Shown: in pieces, positions 1 through 6,171 of the stretch
How positions within the stretch are numbered: the first letter of the stretch is position 1
How the letters are laid out: each line of letters opens with the position of its first letter
DNA from: CAYHKY01 sp964357355
GTDB lineage: Bacteria; Patescibacteriota; Microgenomatia; UBA10105
DNA length: 29,463 nucleotides
Direction of reading: 5' to 3'
NCBI GenBank assembly: GCA_964357355.1
Contig: CAYHKY010000006.1
Location: 1-29,463, forward strand
Translations under genes and position numbers: made by a program
The notes under the pieces: generated by a model
Database searches by the model: none
What the model saw: the letters and a program-made list of their open reading frames with translations, nothing else
Told to the model about the DNA's origin: nothing

Positions 1-87
1 TTTTCATCCCTGCATTTTACCGCAGGGGGTTGCAATCGATTATAGAACTTCTATTTTTACCTTTATAAAATGCCAACTTCAACTTAG

Positions 88-117
88 CACAAAAATACGC
101 TATGGCGTATTTTTGTG
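88..117. terminator. Long perfect hairpin, probable bidirectional terminator
   Basis: A perfect 13-bp inverted repeat (88-100 with 105-117) around a 4-nt loop. The outer half of each arm is an A or T tract and the inner half is TACGC/GCGTA, so transcripts from either side would form a GC-containing stem followed by a run of U. It lies about 60 nt beyond the stop of the ATPase gene at 179 and would end that minus-strand transcript. The GC part is short, so strength is uncertain. The rest of 1-178 holds only a weak hairpin (8-13 with 22-27) and no gene I can support. Confidence 0.55.
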
Positions 118-178
118 ATTTAGGCTACATAATAGCTTAAATTATTAATACATCCATTACCAAAAAAACGCTCTTTAC

Positions 179-1222
179 TCAACTACTAGACTGACTGCGT
201 TTTTCCAAATATGCCATTAGCCATTCTTTAAAAATCGTACTTGATTCTCCCGGTAACATATTTCTGTACACTCTTTCATCTGGTCTATTTTCCGGTTTGC
301 CGGTATATTGCCATGTCAGGGGATTGTAACCAGCTGCGATGACATTATCCACCACTATAGGAAAAAAAGCAGATAAATGTTTTTCTGCCATATCATCTTT
401 GAGTCTGTCAATGACATAATGAAACGGTATCTGGATAAACCCTTTACGAATCCCTTCTAATATTTGAAATAATTGCGCTGCTAATACTTTAGCCAGACGC
501 GGATGACCACCAGCTTCTTTGACTAAATAATTTATTATTTTGTCCGTAAACATCTGCGGGTTACCTGATACGGCTTGTCTGGTTTCATCGTCAGTAAATA
601 ATGGGTTTACGACAACTGAGTCATGAACCAAAGATATTAGTTGTTGTTTTGCGTGGGCATTAAGTTCTCCATCTATATCTCCCTTTGCGTGTATATCTCC
701 TATTATCCCTATGAGGATCTGGTGTCCTTGATTCCTCAACACACTTATTCCTGCAACAAATTCATCAACTCTCTGGTGTGTTCCAAGACTCTCAATTTCG
801 TCCAGGGCAATGACAGCTTTCTTACGAGCGAAATTAATTTTTCTCTTTCTACGGACTATCCCGTCAACTATTTCCCGTTCAAAATCAATTGGCTCAACCA
901 TTGATATACTTTCTAAAGAGACATAATGACTTACTGTTGCGGCGCCTTTTTCAACCAGCCTGGCAACAGCGATTTTAAGCAGTGCTGTTTTACCGGTGCT
1001 GTGTCCTCCCTCAAGCACTACAATTCCGTTACTTGCAATACTCTCCTCCAAGTCATGCAAAGTTGCCTGTTTTCCGACAAAATCTTCCCCGTTTCTTGAA
1101 ACCTCAGTGCTAAAGGGGTTAGAGATATATCTTCTAGCTGCTACTTTTATTCCCTGAGGAGTTAGCAGTTGTCTGATATCTACCAATTGACCGAACGTCT
1201 GTTCACTGGTTTCGCCTGCCAT
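179..1222 (-). CDS. AAA/STAND-type P-loop ATPase of unknown role
   Basis: A 347-residue protein with a clear P-loop: Walker A GGHSTGKT at about 72-79 and a hydrophobic Walker B ending LDE at about 137-142. The layout (short N-terminal part, ATPase core, helical C-terminal part with GGHPRLAKVL near the middle) resembles the archaeal-type AAA/ORC-STAND ATPases. The partner or substrate cannot be told from the sequence. I start it at the ATG at 1222; an in-frame TTG lies at 1231, but a TGG-TATAAT extended -10 box sits immediately upstream (1232-1237), which would put the transcript start at or next to the ATG and make the TTG unusable. It is a single gene, with efp upstream on the same strand and a strong hairpin downstream. 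The ATPase call is firm; the family call is tentative. Confidence 0.8.
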   Translation of the reverse strand: MAGETSEQTFGQLVDIRQLLTPQGIKVAARRYISNPFSTEVSRNGEDFVGKQATLHDLEESIASNGIVVLEGGHSTGKTALLKIAVARLVEKGAATVSHYVSLESISMVEPIDFEREIVDGIVRRKRKINFARKKAVIALDEIESLGTHQRVDEFVAGISVLRNQGHQILIGIIGDIHAKGDIDGELNAHAKQQLISLVHDSVVVNPLFTDDETRQAVSGNPQMFTDKIINYLVKEAGGHPRLAKVLAAQLFQILEGIRKGFIQIPFHYVIDRLKDDMAEKHLSAFFPIVVDNVIAAGYNPLTWQYTGKPENRPDERVYRNMLPGESSTIFKEWLMAYLEKRSQSSS

Positions 1223-1231
1223 AACGACCAA

Positions 1232-1240
1232 ATTATACCA
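1232..1240 (-). promoter_or_regulatory. Extended -10 promoter of the ATPase gene
   Basis: On the minus strand the sequence reads TGG followed by TATAAT, an extended -10 element, with only 9 nt between the box and the ATG at 1222. I see no convincing -35 hexamer at 16-18 nt, which is typical of extended -10 promoters. The start site would fall at about the start codon, giving a leaderless message. Confidence 0.55.
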
Positions 1241-1319
1241 CTATGTAGCTTCGTTATTATGAGGAATGTTTATATTGTGATTGGACCTGACTAATTTTAA
1301 AGTTTTCTAAGGAGGAAAT

Positions 1320-1889
1320 TTACCCAGTCACCCGATCTACATATTCTCCAGTTTCCGGATCAATTCCAATCACGTCTCCTGTCTTTATAAAGAGAGGCAC
1401 TTGGACACTGACACCTGTTTCCAGTTTAGCAGGTTTTGTCGCGCCCGATACAGTATTGCCTTTTACCGCATCTTCGGTTTCCACTACTGTCAGCCGCACT
1501 TTTTTGGGAAATCGCACCCCGATTGCTTGATCTTCAAACACGAGAAGTTGGTAGGTTTCGTTTTCTTTGAGATAATTGGCATACTCCCCCAAAACTGTCT
1601 TACTCACACTCATTTGCTCGTAAGACTTGTTGTCCATGAAGACGAAATTATCCCCTTCCTTATACAAATACTGCATTTCCCGGGTGTTTATAGACAAATC
1701 CTCAACTTCCTCACCTGCCTTAAACGTAAATTCCTGGACACGGCCGGTCTTAAAGCTTTTAAGCCGGGATCGGACAAACGCGCTTCCCTTCCCCGGATTT
1801 ACGTGTTGAAATTCCACAATCTGGTGCGGTTCATTTTTGAAGGTAATAAACATGCCTTTGTGAAAATCCGCGGTTGTTATTCTGCTCAT
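1320..1889 (-). CDS. efp: Translation elongation factor P
   Basis: A 189-residue protein, the usual EF-P length, matching EF-P along its whole length. EF-P binds ribosomes stalled at polyproline stretches and helps peptide-bond formation. The N-terminal domain carries the loop NPGKGSAF with Lys34 at its tip, the residue that EpmA modifies with beta-lysine in the E. coli-type system. OB-like domains II and III follow, ending DPETGEYVDRV. An EpmA-like enzyme is encoded at 4955-6085, so the factor and its likely modifying enzyme are both here, although not in one operon. The ATG has no clear ribosome-binding site. A TATAAT box lies about 40 nt upstream, and the leader contains a small inverted repeat (1900-1905 with 1914-1919). 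Confidence 0.97.
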   Translation of the reverse strand: MSRITTADFHKGMFITFKNEPHQIVEFQHVNPGKGSAFVRSRLKSFKTGRVQEFTFKAGEEVEDLSINTREMQYLYKEGDNFVFMDNKSYEQMSVSKTVLGEYANYLKENETYQLLVFEDQAIGVRFPKKVRLTVVETEDAVKGNTVSGATKPAKLETGVSVQVPLFIKTGDVIGIDPETGEYVDRVTG

Positions 1890-1958
1890 AATAATTAAAA
1901 ACAGCTTGTTGTTGCTGTTTAAATGAATTATACATGATATTACCTTCTAAGAATATAA

Positions 1959-2705
1959 TTAGGACAGTCGAGGTCCATTCCAAACCAAATCAAAAATTGC
2001 AGATTGAGTCTGGGCAAGTTCCTCATTCCACACTTCTGTTCCGACAGCGTCACTAATGCTATACCCAATCAGGTAAATTTTTTGATTTGTAATGATTGTG
2101 TCAGAAGAAAAAGTGGTATCTTTTGGAAGCAGTGCTATTTTGTGTTTATCCGAACGGTATAGACTCATATATTCATCTGCTTCTTTACAACTGACTAACA
2201 ACTCTTGAGCTTTTCCACCTCTCGTTTTTAACGTTTGGGGTATTTTATGAAAATATTCAGGCATTTTTGATTTTACCCGACCGGGATGGAAAAAAGCCTT
2301 AAATGAGATTTCCTTCAATACTTCCTCATACATCAGCTCAACCTTTTTAATCCCTTCAAAAAACCGGACTTTGGGAGTAATTCCCTGAGTTTTTTCCAAC
2401 TTTTGGAGTTCAGGAAGTTTTTTTTCAAGCAGAGTTTTGGTGTTGATAATAAAATCCTCTTTATCATTCAAGAGTGCAGTAAGTTCGGCCAAAGGTACAG
2501 ACTGAACGTGCTGTACACCATTATGTGTAAAAGTGGCTACAAGGCCGGCATTGGTAAGCCTTTCGAGGATGACATACATTGATGAACGATTGATACCGGC
2601 GTGTTTAGCCCATTTACTTACTGGTGTTGCTCCCAAACGAATCAGTTCTAAATAGCTAGCTGATTCTTTGCTGTCCAATCCAAACCGGGTAAATAATTCT
2701 TGCAT
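1959..2705 (-). CDS. TrmB-like transcriptional regulator
   Basis: A 248-residue protein. Residues 1-70 form a winged helix-turn-helix typical of the TrmB family: FGLDSKESASYLELIRLGA, then a recognition helix near INRSSMYVILERL. A short coiled coil follows (about 85-105) and then a phospholipase-D-like/TrmB C-terminal domain that in relatives binds effectors, often sugars. Family members act as repressors or activators in the cytoplasm; the target here is unknown. It is divergent from the unknown gene at 2830, with about 124 nt between them, so autoregulation or control of that gene is possible. The family call rests on the N-terminal domain; the C-terminal half is less conserved. Confidence 0.85.
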   Translation of the reverse strand: MQELFTRFGLDSKESASYLELIRLGATPVSKWAKHAGINRSSMYVILERLTNAGLVATFTHNGVQHVQSVPLAELTALLNDKEDFIINTKTLLEKKLPELQKLEKTQGITPKVRFFEGIKKVELMYEEVLKEISFKAFFHPGRVKSKMPEYFHKIPQTLKTRGGKAQELLVSCKEADEYMSLYRSDKHKIALLPKDTTFSSDTIITNQKIYLIGYSISDAVGTEVWNEELAQTQSAIFDLVWNGPRLS

Positions 2706-2795
2706 AAATAATTGTTGTTGTATTATATCAACAGTTAATTTAGTTATATTTTAGCCTTAAATATGGCAGTTGTCAAGAGTCTTAGTTGTAACTTG

Positions 2796-2823
2796 TTGAC
2801 ATATTATTTTATCAGCCTATAAT
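2796..2823 (+). promoter_or_regulatory. Consensus sigma-70 promoter with leaderless start
   Basis: TTGACA (2796-2801), a 16-nt spacer and TATAAT (2818-2823): both hexamers match the consensus exactly. Only 6 nt separate the -10 box from the ATG at 2830, so transcription should begin on or next to the start codon and leave no room for a Shine-Dalgarno site. Confidence 0.8.
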
Positions 2824-2829
2824 TGTAGT

Positions 2830-3162
2830 ATGAATCAAACAATAAAAGTCGATATTTACAATCCGGTAACCCATGAAGGAATCGGAGACCGATTACATGT
2901 AGTAACTGGCCTTAGTTTTATAGAAGGTATGGTTACAATCCAAACAATCGAGGGACCACTTCAACAAAAAGTGGATAGTTTGGCAGAAAGTAGGAGTGTC
3001 GGCTCGCAAATAAACCAAATACTTTCTGCACTCAACAGTAATGATATGACACCTGAAGAAAAAACTATTTTAAGAAATATCAAAAGAAATAGAGACTCAA
3101 TAAGTGAAGAAACTGCAAGAGACTTTTTTCGTCCACCAGGATTAGAGGGCTGGAGAAGATAA
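2830..3162 (+). CDS. Hypothetical protein
   Basis: A 110-residue protein I do not recognise. The first half is beta-rich (residues 1-45), and the second half is charged and probably helical, with a predicted amphipathic segment near 65-90 and a C-terminal tail FRPPGLEGWRR. There is no signal peptide or membrane segment, so it is probably cytoplasmic. A perfect-consensus promoter directly abuts its ATG, which supports a real, possibly well expressed gene. It is followed after 9 nt by a second unknown gene on the same strand, and the two probably form an operon diverging from the TrmB-like regulator. Confidence 0.7.
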   Translation: MNQTIKVDIYNPVTHEGIGDRLHVVTGLSFIEGMVTIQTIEGPLQQKVDSLAESRSVGSQINQILSALNSNDMTPEEKTILRNIKRNRDSISEETARDFFRPPGLEGWRR

Positions 3163-3171
3163 TTAACAACT

Positions 3172-3519
3172 ATGACTCATGAAGTATTTATAAAAATTGG
3201 AGCGGCAGCGACAAAATTAAATAAAACTGGTACACCACAACAAGTCCCGAATTTGGAATTTCGTTTACCCAATCCGGTTGGTTTGAGTGGTGTATTTGAG
3301 ACGCAACTTGTAGCTGTTGAGGAGTCTAGTGTACAACTACTGCTTAGTAGTAAGGTGAGAAATGATCCTTTCACAATATGGATCACCAAAGAAACCTTAC
3401 TATCTGAAGCTGTATTTCTAGAACAAGGTGCGATTGGTAATGTTGTGAGGGATTTAGTTCAAAAACTTAACCAACCTTTGTCTGGTACCCACGAAAAAAG
3501 AGGTAGAACTCGTTATTAA
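3172..3519 (+). CDS. Hypothetical protein, second gene of the pair
   Basis: A 115-residue protein of unknown function. It looks like a soluble beta-rich domain (about residues 1-75) followed by a helix (about 85-102) and a basic tail, KRGRTRY. There is no export signal. It starts 9 nt after the stop of the gene at 2830 and shares its promoter. The two proteins have a similar size and a similar order of beta-rich then helical parts, but I see no clear sequence similarity between them. No Shine-Dalgarno is visible before the ATG. Confidence 0.65.
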   Translation: MTHEVFIKIGAAATKLNKTGTPQQVPNLEFRLPNPVGLSGVFETQLVAVEESSVQLLLSSKVRNDPFTIWITKETLLSEAVFLEQGAIGNVVRDLVQKLNQPLSGTHEKRGRTRY

Positions 3520-3721
3520 TTAACACACATCTAAAGGATTTTAGGCAAACACGCCGGGAACTTTAACACTAACGGAGAAAATCTGCTACCTGTTAGGAGT
3601 AATAATTGCCTGGGTAGGCAGGAATAAATAAAAGATAACCTCTTACAAAAGTTGCTGGATCAATCTAAAAATACCTCTACTCAATCTCAATATTTAACAG
3701 TACATTAAATAATATTTGCGT
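3520..3721. other. Intergenic region without a recognised gene
   Basis: About 200 nt between the unknown gene pair and the decayed toxin. The only structure I see is a short hairpin TGCCT-GGGT-AGGCA at 3607-3620. No open reading frame of note, tRNA or promoter could be supported. Confidence 0.5.
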
Positions 3722-3947
3722 TTATTTATAGAGTTGACTATGAGTACCAATCGTTTCTAAAATGATGACCAACTCCCCCACGTTCATCACTTTCCGTATA
3801 CAACGCCCGCCAGTCACTAGTGACGTTGATACTGCAAAACGCTGCATATTCACCCTTTAGTGCGTGATTACCAAGTTGAGGATGTGCAGTATTTTGAGAA
3901 AAGAGTTCAAACCTGTTTCTAAAGGCACGTTTGATTTTAAACGGTTC
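3722..3947 (-). pseudogene. Decayed RelE/YafQ-type mRNA interferase
   Basis: The minus strand reads, in one frame, HPQLGNHALKGEYAAFCSIN and soon after SDWRALY, then shifts frame near 3770-3780 and continues as IGTHSQLYK before a stop at 3722. Both blocks are hallmark C-terminal sequences of RelE-superfamily toxins (NHAL.G.Y, DWRA.Y, GTHS.LY). The first block is closed upstream by a stop codon at 3948-3950, the same TAA that ends the PIN toxin gene, and has no start codon, so the first 20 or so residues and the start are missing. It is therefore truncated at the 5' end and frameshifted. No partner antitoxin remains. It lies directly downstream of an intact VapBC-like pair. Confidence 0.75.
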
Positions 3948-4349
3948 TTATAGCACTTGAGTAAAATCAAATAACTTTATTTTTGGTAATTGCTTGAAAT
4001 GTTTTTGATTGTGAGTAGCGATATATGCGTCATGTTCCAAAGCAATTGCGGCAATCAGAAAATCAAATGGGTCTGGTACTTGCGGGAAGCAACGCATGAG
4101 TTCTCCGGCTTTTTTAGCCGAGTCAATGGTCAATCCTATGATTTCTGTCCCTTTAAGCAGCTCGTTATATGCTGTTTGTACTACTCTCTTTTGTGCTGCC
4201 TGACCTGCAAATAACTCTGTAATCACCATATGAGGGATCAGCATGTCAACTTCTTCATCAAGTCTTAGATTTTCAAGAGTTTCAAAATCGGAAGATGTAC
4301 CACGAAGATGGTCTATGATTACTGATGTGTCAACAATAATCTTAGGCAT
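3948..4349 (-). CDS. PIN-domain toxin ribonuclease, VapC-like
   Basis: A 133-residue single PIN domain of normal length. PIN toxins cut RNA (often tRNA or rRNA) using a cluster of acidic residues and Mg2+. Visible are Asp7 (IIVDTSVIIDHLRG), Glu45 (VITELFAG) and Asp93/Asp96 (PDPFDFLIAAIALEH). In the last motif, ATHNQKHF, a histidine replaces the aspartate that many VapC proteins have (TRN.KDF), so the fourth acid may be missing. Its start overlaps the end of the antitoxin gene by 8 nt, as expected for a coupled toxin-antitoxin operon. Toxicity and target are inferred from the family. Confidence 0.9.
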   Translation of the reverse strand: MPKIIVDTSVIIDHLRGTSSDFETLENLRLDEEVDMLIPHMVITELFAGQAAQKRVVQTAYNELLKGTEIIGLTIDSAKKAGELMRCFPQVPDPFDFLIAAIALEHDAYIATHNQKHFKQLPKIKLFDFTQVL

Positions 4350-4632
4350 TTTGTGTTCTGACTCGTTTCAAGTATGTTTGAGCTTGTTTTCCTCGAAGTC
4401 TGTCATCTTTAAACAAACTCTCCGGGACATCTTTGAACATTCCATACGTTTCAGTAAGCAATTTGCGTCGGGCATCTTTCGTCTCAGATCGATTCTTGAT
4501 GGCAATCAGTTCTACAGTTTTCTCAGTTCCGGATTTGGAAATAACAACTCGTACCTGTTCATAAATAGCTTGATTAAGTAGAGTAAAGAAGTTGCTTCTG
4601 GCCTCAGTTGCAGTAACATTGATGGTTTTCAT
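4342..4632 (-). CDS. Antitoxin, Phd/YefM-like
   Basis: A 96-residue protein starting MKTINVTATEARSNFFTLLN, the typical Phd/YefM N-terminus. That part folds into the DNA-binding dimer which represses its own operon; the C-terminal half would wrap the PIN toxin. An in-frame start lies 13 codons upstream (4671), but it overlaps the -35 box, and homology begins at the ATG at 4632, so I use the latter. The toxin gene follows with an 8-nt overlap. The promoter and a palindromic operator lie just upstream. Pairing a Phd-type antitoxin with a PIN toxin is common. Confidence 0.88.
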   Translation of the reverse strand: MKTINVTATEARSNFFTLLNQAIYEQVRVVISKSGTEKTVELIAIKNRSETKDARRKLLTETYGMFKDVPESLFKDDRLRGKQAQTYLKRVRTQNA

Positions 4633-4642
4633 AGACTCAATT

Positions 4643-4671
4643 AGTTTAACATGCGTATTTAGATGTGTCAA
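4643..4671 (-). promoter_or_regulatory. Promoter of the toxin-antitoxin operon
   Basis: On the minus strand: TTGACA (4666-4671), a 17-nt spacer and TAAACT (4643-4648). The -35 is perfect and the -10 matches 4 of 6. Ten nucleotides separate the -10 from the ATG at 4632, so the leader would be only a few nucleotides long. Confidence 0.65.
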
Positions 4672-4675
4672 TAAT

Positions 4676-4688
4676 GTACATTATGTAC
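4676..4688. promoter_or_regulatory. 13-bp palindromic operator candidate
   Basis: GTACAT-T-ATGTAC is a perfect inverted repeat with a one-base centre, placed 5 bp upstream of the -35 box of the toxin-antitoxin operon. Phd-type antitoxins bind such palindromes to repress their own operon. The position next to, rather than over, the promoter is slightly unusual. Confidence 0.5.
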
Positions 4689-4814
4689 GTACTCAATATT
4701 ATTCTTCCGCATCTGCATCGGTGGAAATAAAGAAGAGGTCGGCTACATTCAATCGGATAAAATTCATCACTTTTTCTTTTCTGGTCTATATAGACTACAT
4801 ACTTGAAATCGTTC

Positions 4815-4838
4815 CCTGCCTCGCCGGCAGGCAGGCGG
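4815..4838. repeat. GC-rich palindromic repeat
   Basis: CCTGCC (4815-4820), a 5-nt spacer and GGCAGG (4826-4831), continued by CAGGCGG. This GC-rich CCTGCC/GGCAGG palindrome stands out from AT-rich surroundings and resembles short palindromic repeats often seen between genes in CPR genomes. It directly abuts the larger element that starts at 4836. Confidence 0.5.
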
Positions 4839-4924
4839 CCATATACCCCTCTATACTGCTTTGATCCCACCTACATCTTCATAATTATAATGCTTGGCGG
4901 GACAAACCAGCTATGACGGGTATA
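4836..4924. repeat. Long imperfect palindromic element, copy A
   Basis: The left end shares an identical 18 nt (4836-4853, beginning CGGCCATATACCCC) with a second copy at 27727. The right end shares ACCAGC and GACGGGTATA with that copy. The two ends are inverted repeats of each other (TATACCCCTCT against AGACGGGTATA-like), so the element folds into a long hairpin. The middle differs between copies; here it has a nested TTGATCCCACC/GGCGGGACAAA stem. It sits downstream of the epmA-like gene and upstream of the toxin-antitoxin operon. It is probably non-coding and mobile or formerly mobile. Confidence 0.65.
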
Positions 4925-4954
4925 TATTTATACTAAATATTAACAGATTACAAT

Positions 4955-6085
4955 TTATAGCATCCACATCTCACTCGATGGAAAAAAAAGTATGTGTTGG
5001 ATACGAGACGAATTAGTTAATAACATAATTAACCGGTCAACACCAAGAGCAATACCGGCACATTTAGGTAATCCAAGTTTAAGCGCTTCCAGGAATTCGT
5101 AGTCAATCGGATACTCCGTCTTTCCTTTTTTCCTTCTTTCCTTTATTTCATTATTAAATCTACGTTCTTGTTCTTTGACATCAGTAAGTTCTGTACAACC
5201 ATCAGCAAGTTCAATGCTCCCGATATATACTTCAAAACGTTCACAAAAACGTGGGTCACTTGCTTTTGGTTTAGCAGCCAATGCTGCAAGTTGGATTGGA
5301 TAATCATAAATAAGCGTCGGTTTATTTTTGGGAAATTTCGGTACCACTTCATTGAGATAAATTTGATGGAAGAGTTCTTCCCAGGTAGAATTTACGGTAG
5401 AATATCCCTTCGATTTGGCAACTTTTTGTATTCCCCTATCGCCCAATATTTCCATCAAATTAACCTGTGCATATTTGATGAATGCTTCAGTCATGGAAAT
5501 TCTCGGCCAGGGTAAAGTCAAGTCTATAGATTGACCTTGGTAGTAAATAGTCATCCTTGATTTATCTGGAGATCTTCTTACTGAGATTCCCGCTTTCGCG
5601 GGAATGACATGAGGATTGGGTATGACATGAGTAGCGGGAATGACGGAAGATTTTTGCAATGATTGAATAATAAATAAAGCAAATTCCTCCGTATCTCTCA
5701 TTAATTGCTTGTAATCAACTCCTACGTGATACCACTCTAAAATAGTAAATTCAGGGTTATGTGTGTCAGACAAGTCTTCTGTGTTGCGGAAACTTTTGGT
5801 TAAACTGTAACAATTCCCTATTCCTGCAACCAGAAGTTTTTTTAAAAAAGGTTCCGGAGAGGTGGTTAAAAAGGCACGTTGACTTCGGCGTAATCTGTTT
5901 AAAAGCGCGGTTTCAAATACTTCAATATAGGATTCTGCGGGTAATCCTGATGCCAGGACAGGCACTTCGATTTCGTGGAAATTTTGACTATAAAAAAATT
6001 TACGGATGATACGAAACACTTGCTCACGCACCAAAAAACTTCTCCAAAGATCAGGATTTTGTTTAAGTCTTTGCCAGGTTTTCAT
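4955..6085 (-). CDS. epmA: EpmA-like EF-P lysyltransferase (stand-alone LysRS core)
   Basis: A 376-residue class II aminoacyl-tRNA synthetase core of the lysyl type without the N-terminal OB anticodon-binding domain, the architecture of EpmA/PoxA/GenX. EpmA attaches (R)-beta-lysine to Lys34 of EF-P. Motif 2 is seen as SFRNTEDLSDTHNPEFTILEW (about 98-118), and motif 3 as AGIALGVDRLIML (about 343-355). Ala346 matches the alanine (A298 in E. coli EpmA) where LysRS has glycine, which favours EpmA over LysRS. EF-P with Lys34 is at 1320-1889. Residues about 148-179 are an in-frame palindromic repeat insertion absent from relatives (listed separately). The beta-lysine-making EpmB is not in this window, so the donor amino acid is uncertain. 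Confidence 0.85.
   Translation of the reverse strand: MKTWQRLKQNPDLWRSFLVREQVFRIIRKFFYSQNFHEIEVPVLASGLPAESYIEVFETALLNRLRRSQRAFLTTSPEPFLKKLLVAGIGNCYSLTKSFRNTEDLSDTHNPEFTILEWYHVGVDYKQLMRDTEEFALFIIQSLQKSSVIPATHVIPNPHVIPAKAGISVRRSPDKSRMTIYYQGQSIDLTLPWPRISMTEAFIKYAQVNLMEILGDRGIQKVAKSKGYSTVNSTWEELFHQIYLNEVVPKFPKNKPTLIYDYPIQLAALAAKPKASDPRFCERFEVYIGSIELADGCTELTDVKEQERRFNNEIKERRKKGKTEYPIDYEFLEALKLGLPKCAGIALGVDRLIMLLTNSSRIQHILFFPSSEMWML
5549..5644 (-). repeat. Palindromic repeat inserted in frame in the epmA-like gene
   Basis: 96 nt (32 codons) bounded by GTCAT and ATGAC. On the coding strand it has three successive units beginning GTCATTCCCGC, GTCATACCCAA and GTCATTCCCGC. The last contains a perfect hairpin ATTCCCGC-TTTC-GCGGGAAT (5586-5605 on the plus strand). 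The encoded peptide includes HVIPAKAGIS, the well-known translation of this dispersed intergenic repeat. It falls between two conserved parts of the enzyme, in a surface loop, and keeps the frame. The part at 5549-5575 also resembles the GTCATCCTGA repeat at 6096. Confidence 0.8.
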
Positions 6086-6095
6086 ATATTGGACA

Positions 6096-6161
6096 TGTCA
6101 TCCTGATTTCATTTCAGGATCTCACAGCTTAAAGAGATGCTGAAACAAGTTCAGCATGACA
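6096..6161. repeat. Nested intergenic palindromic repeat (TGTCATCCTGA type)
   Basis: A 66-nt element with TGTCAT/ATGACA at its ends and two internal hairpins, CCTGA...TCAGG (6102-6118) and GCTGAA-CAAG-TTCAGC (6139-6154). It fills most of the gap between the SurA-N-like gene and the epmA-like gene. This is a widely distributed bacterial palindromic repeat type. The related sequence inside the adjacent gene suggests that two insertions occurred here. Confidence 0.8.
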
Positions 6162-6171
6162 CCCAAGAAGT

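Noticed and set aside
4646..4870. A 74-residue minus-strand reading frame upstream of the antitoxin gene
   Set aside because: It runs through the GC-rich palindrome, part of repeat copy A, and the toxin-antitoxin promoter and operator, and the peptide resembles nothing.
5586..5605. Reading the perfect hairpin inside the epmA-like gene as a terminator
   Set aside because: There is no T tract after it, it is in the middle of an intact reading frame, and it matches a dispersed repeat.
4955..6085. Calling this gene a normal lysyl-tRNA synthetase (lysS)
   Set aside because: The N-terminal OB anticodon-binding domain is absent, and motif 3 has the EpmA-type alanine. Without the full genome a LysRS role cannot be totally excluded.
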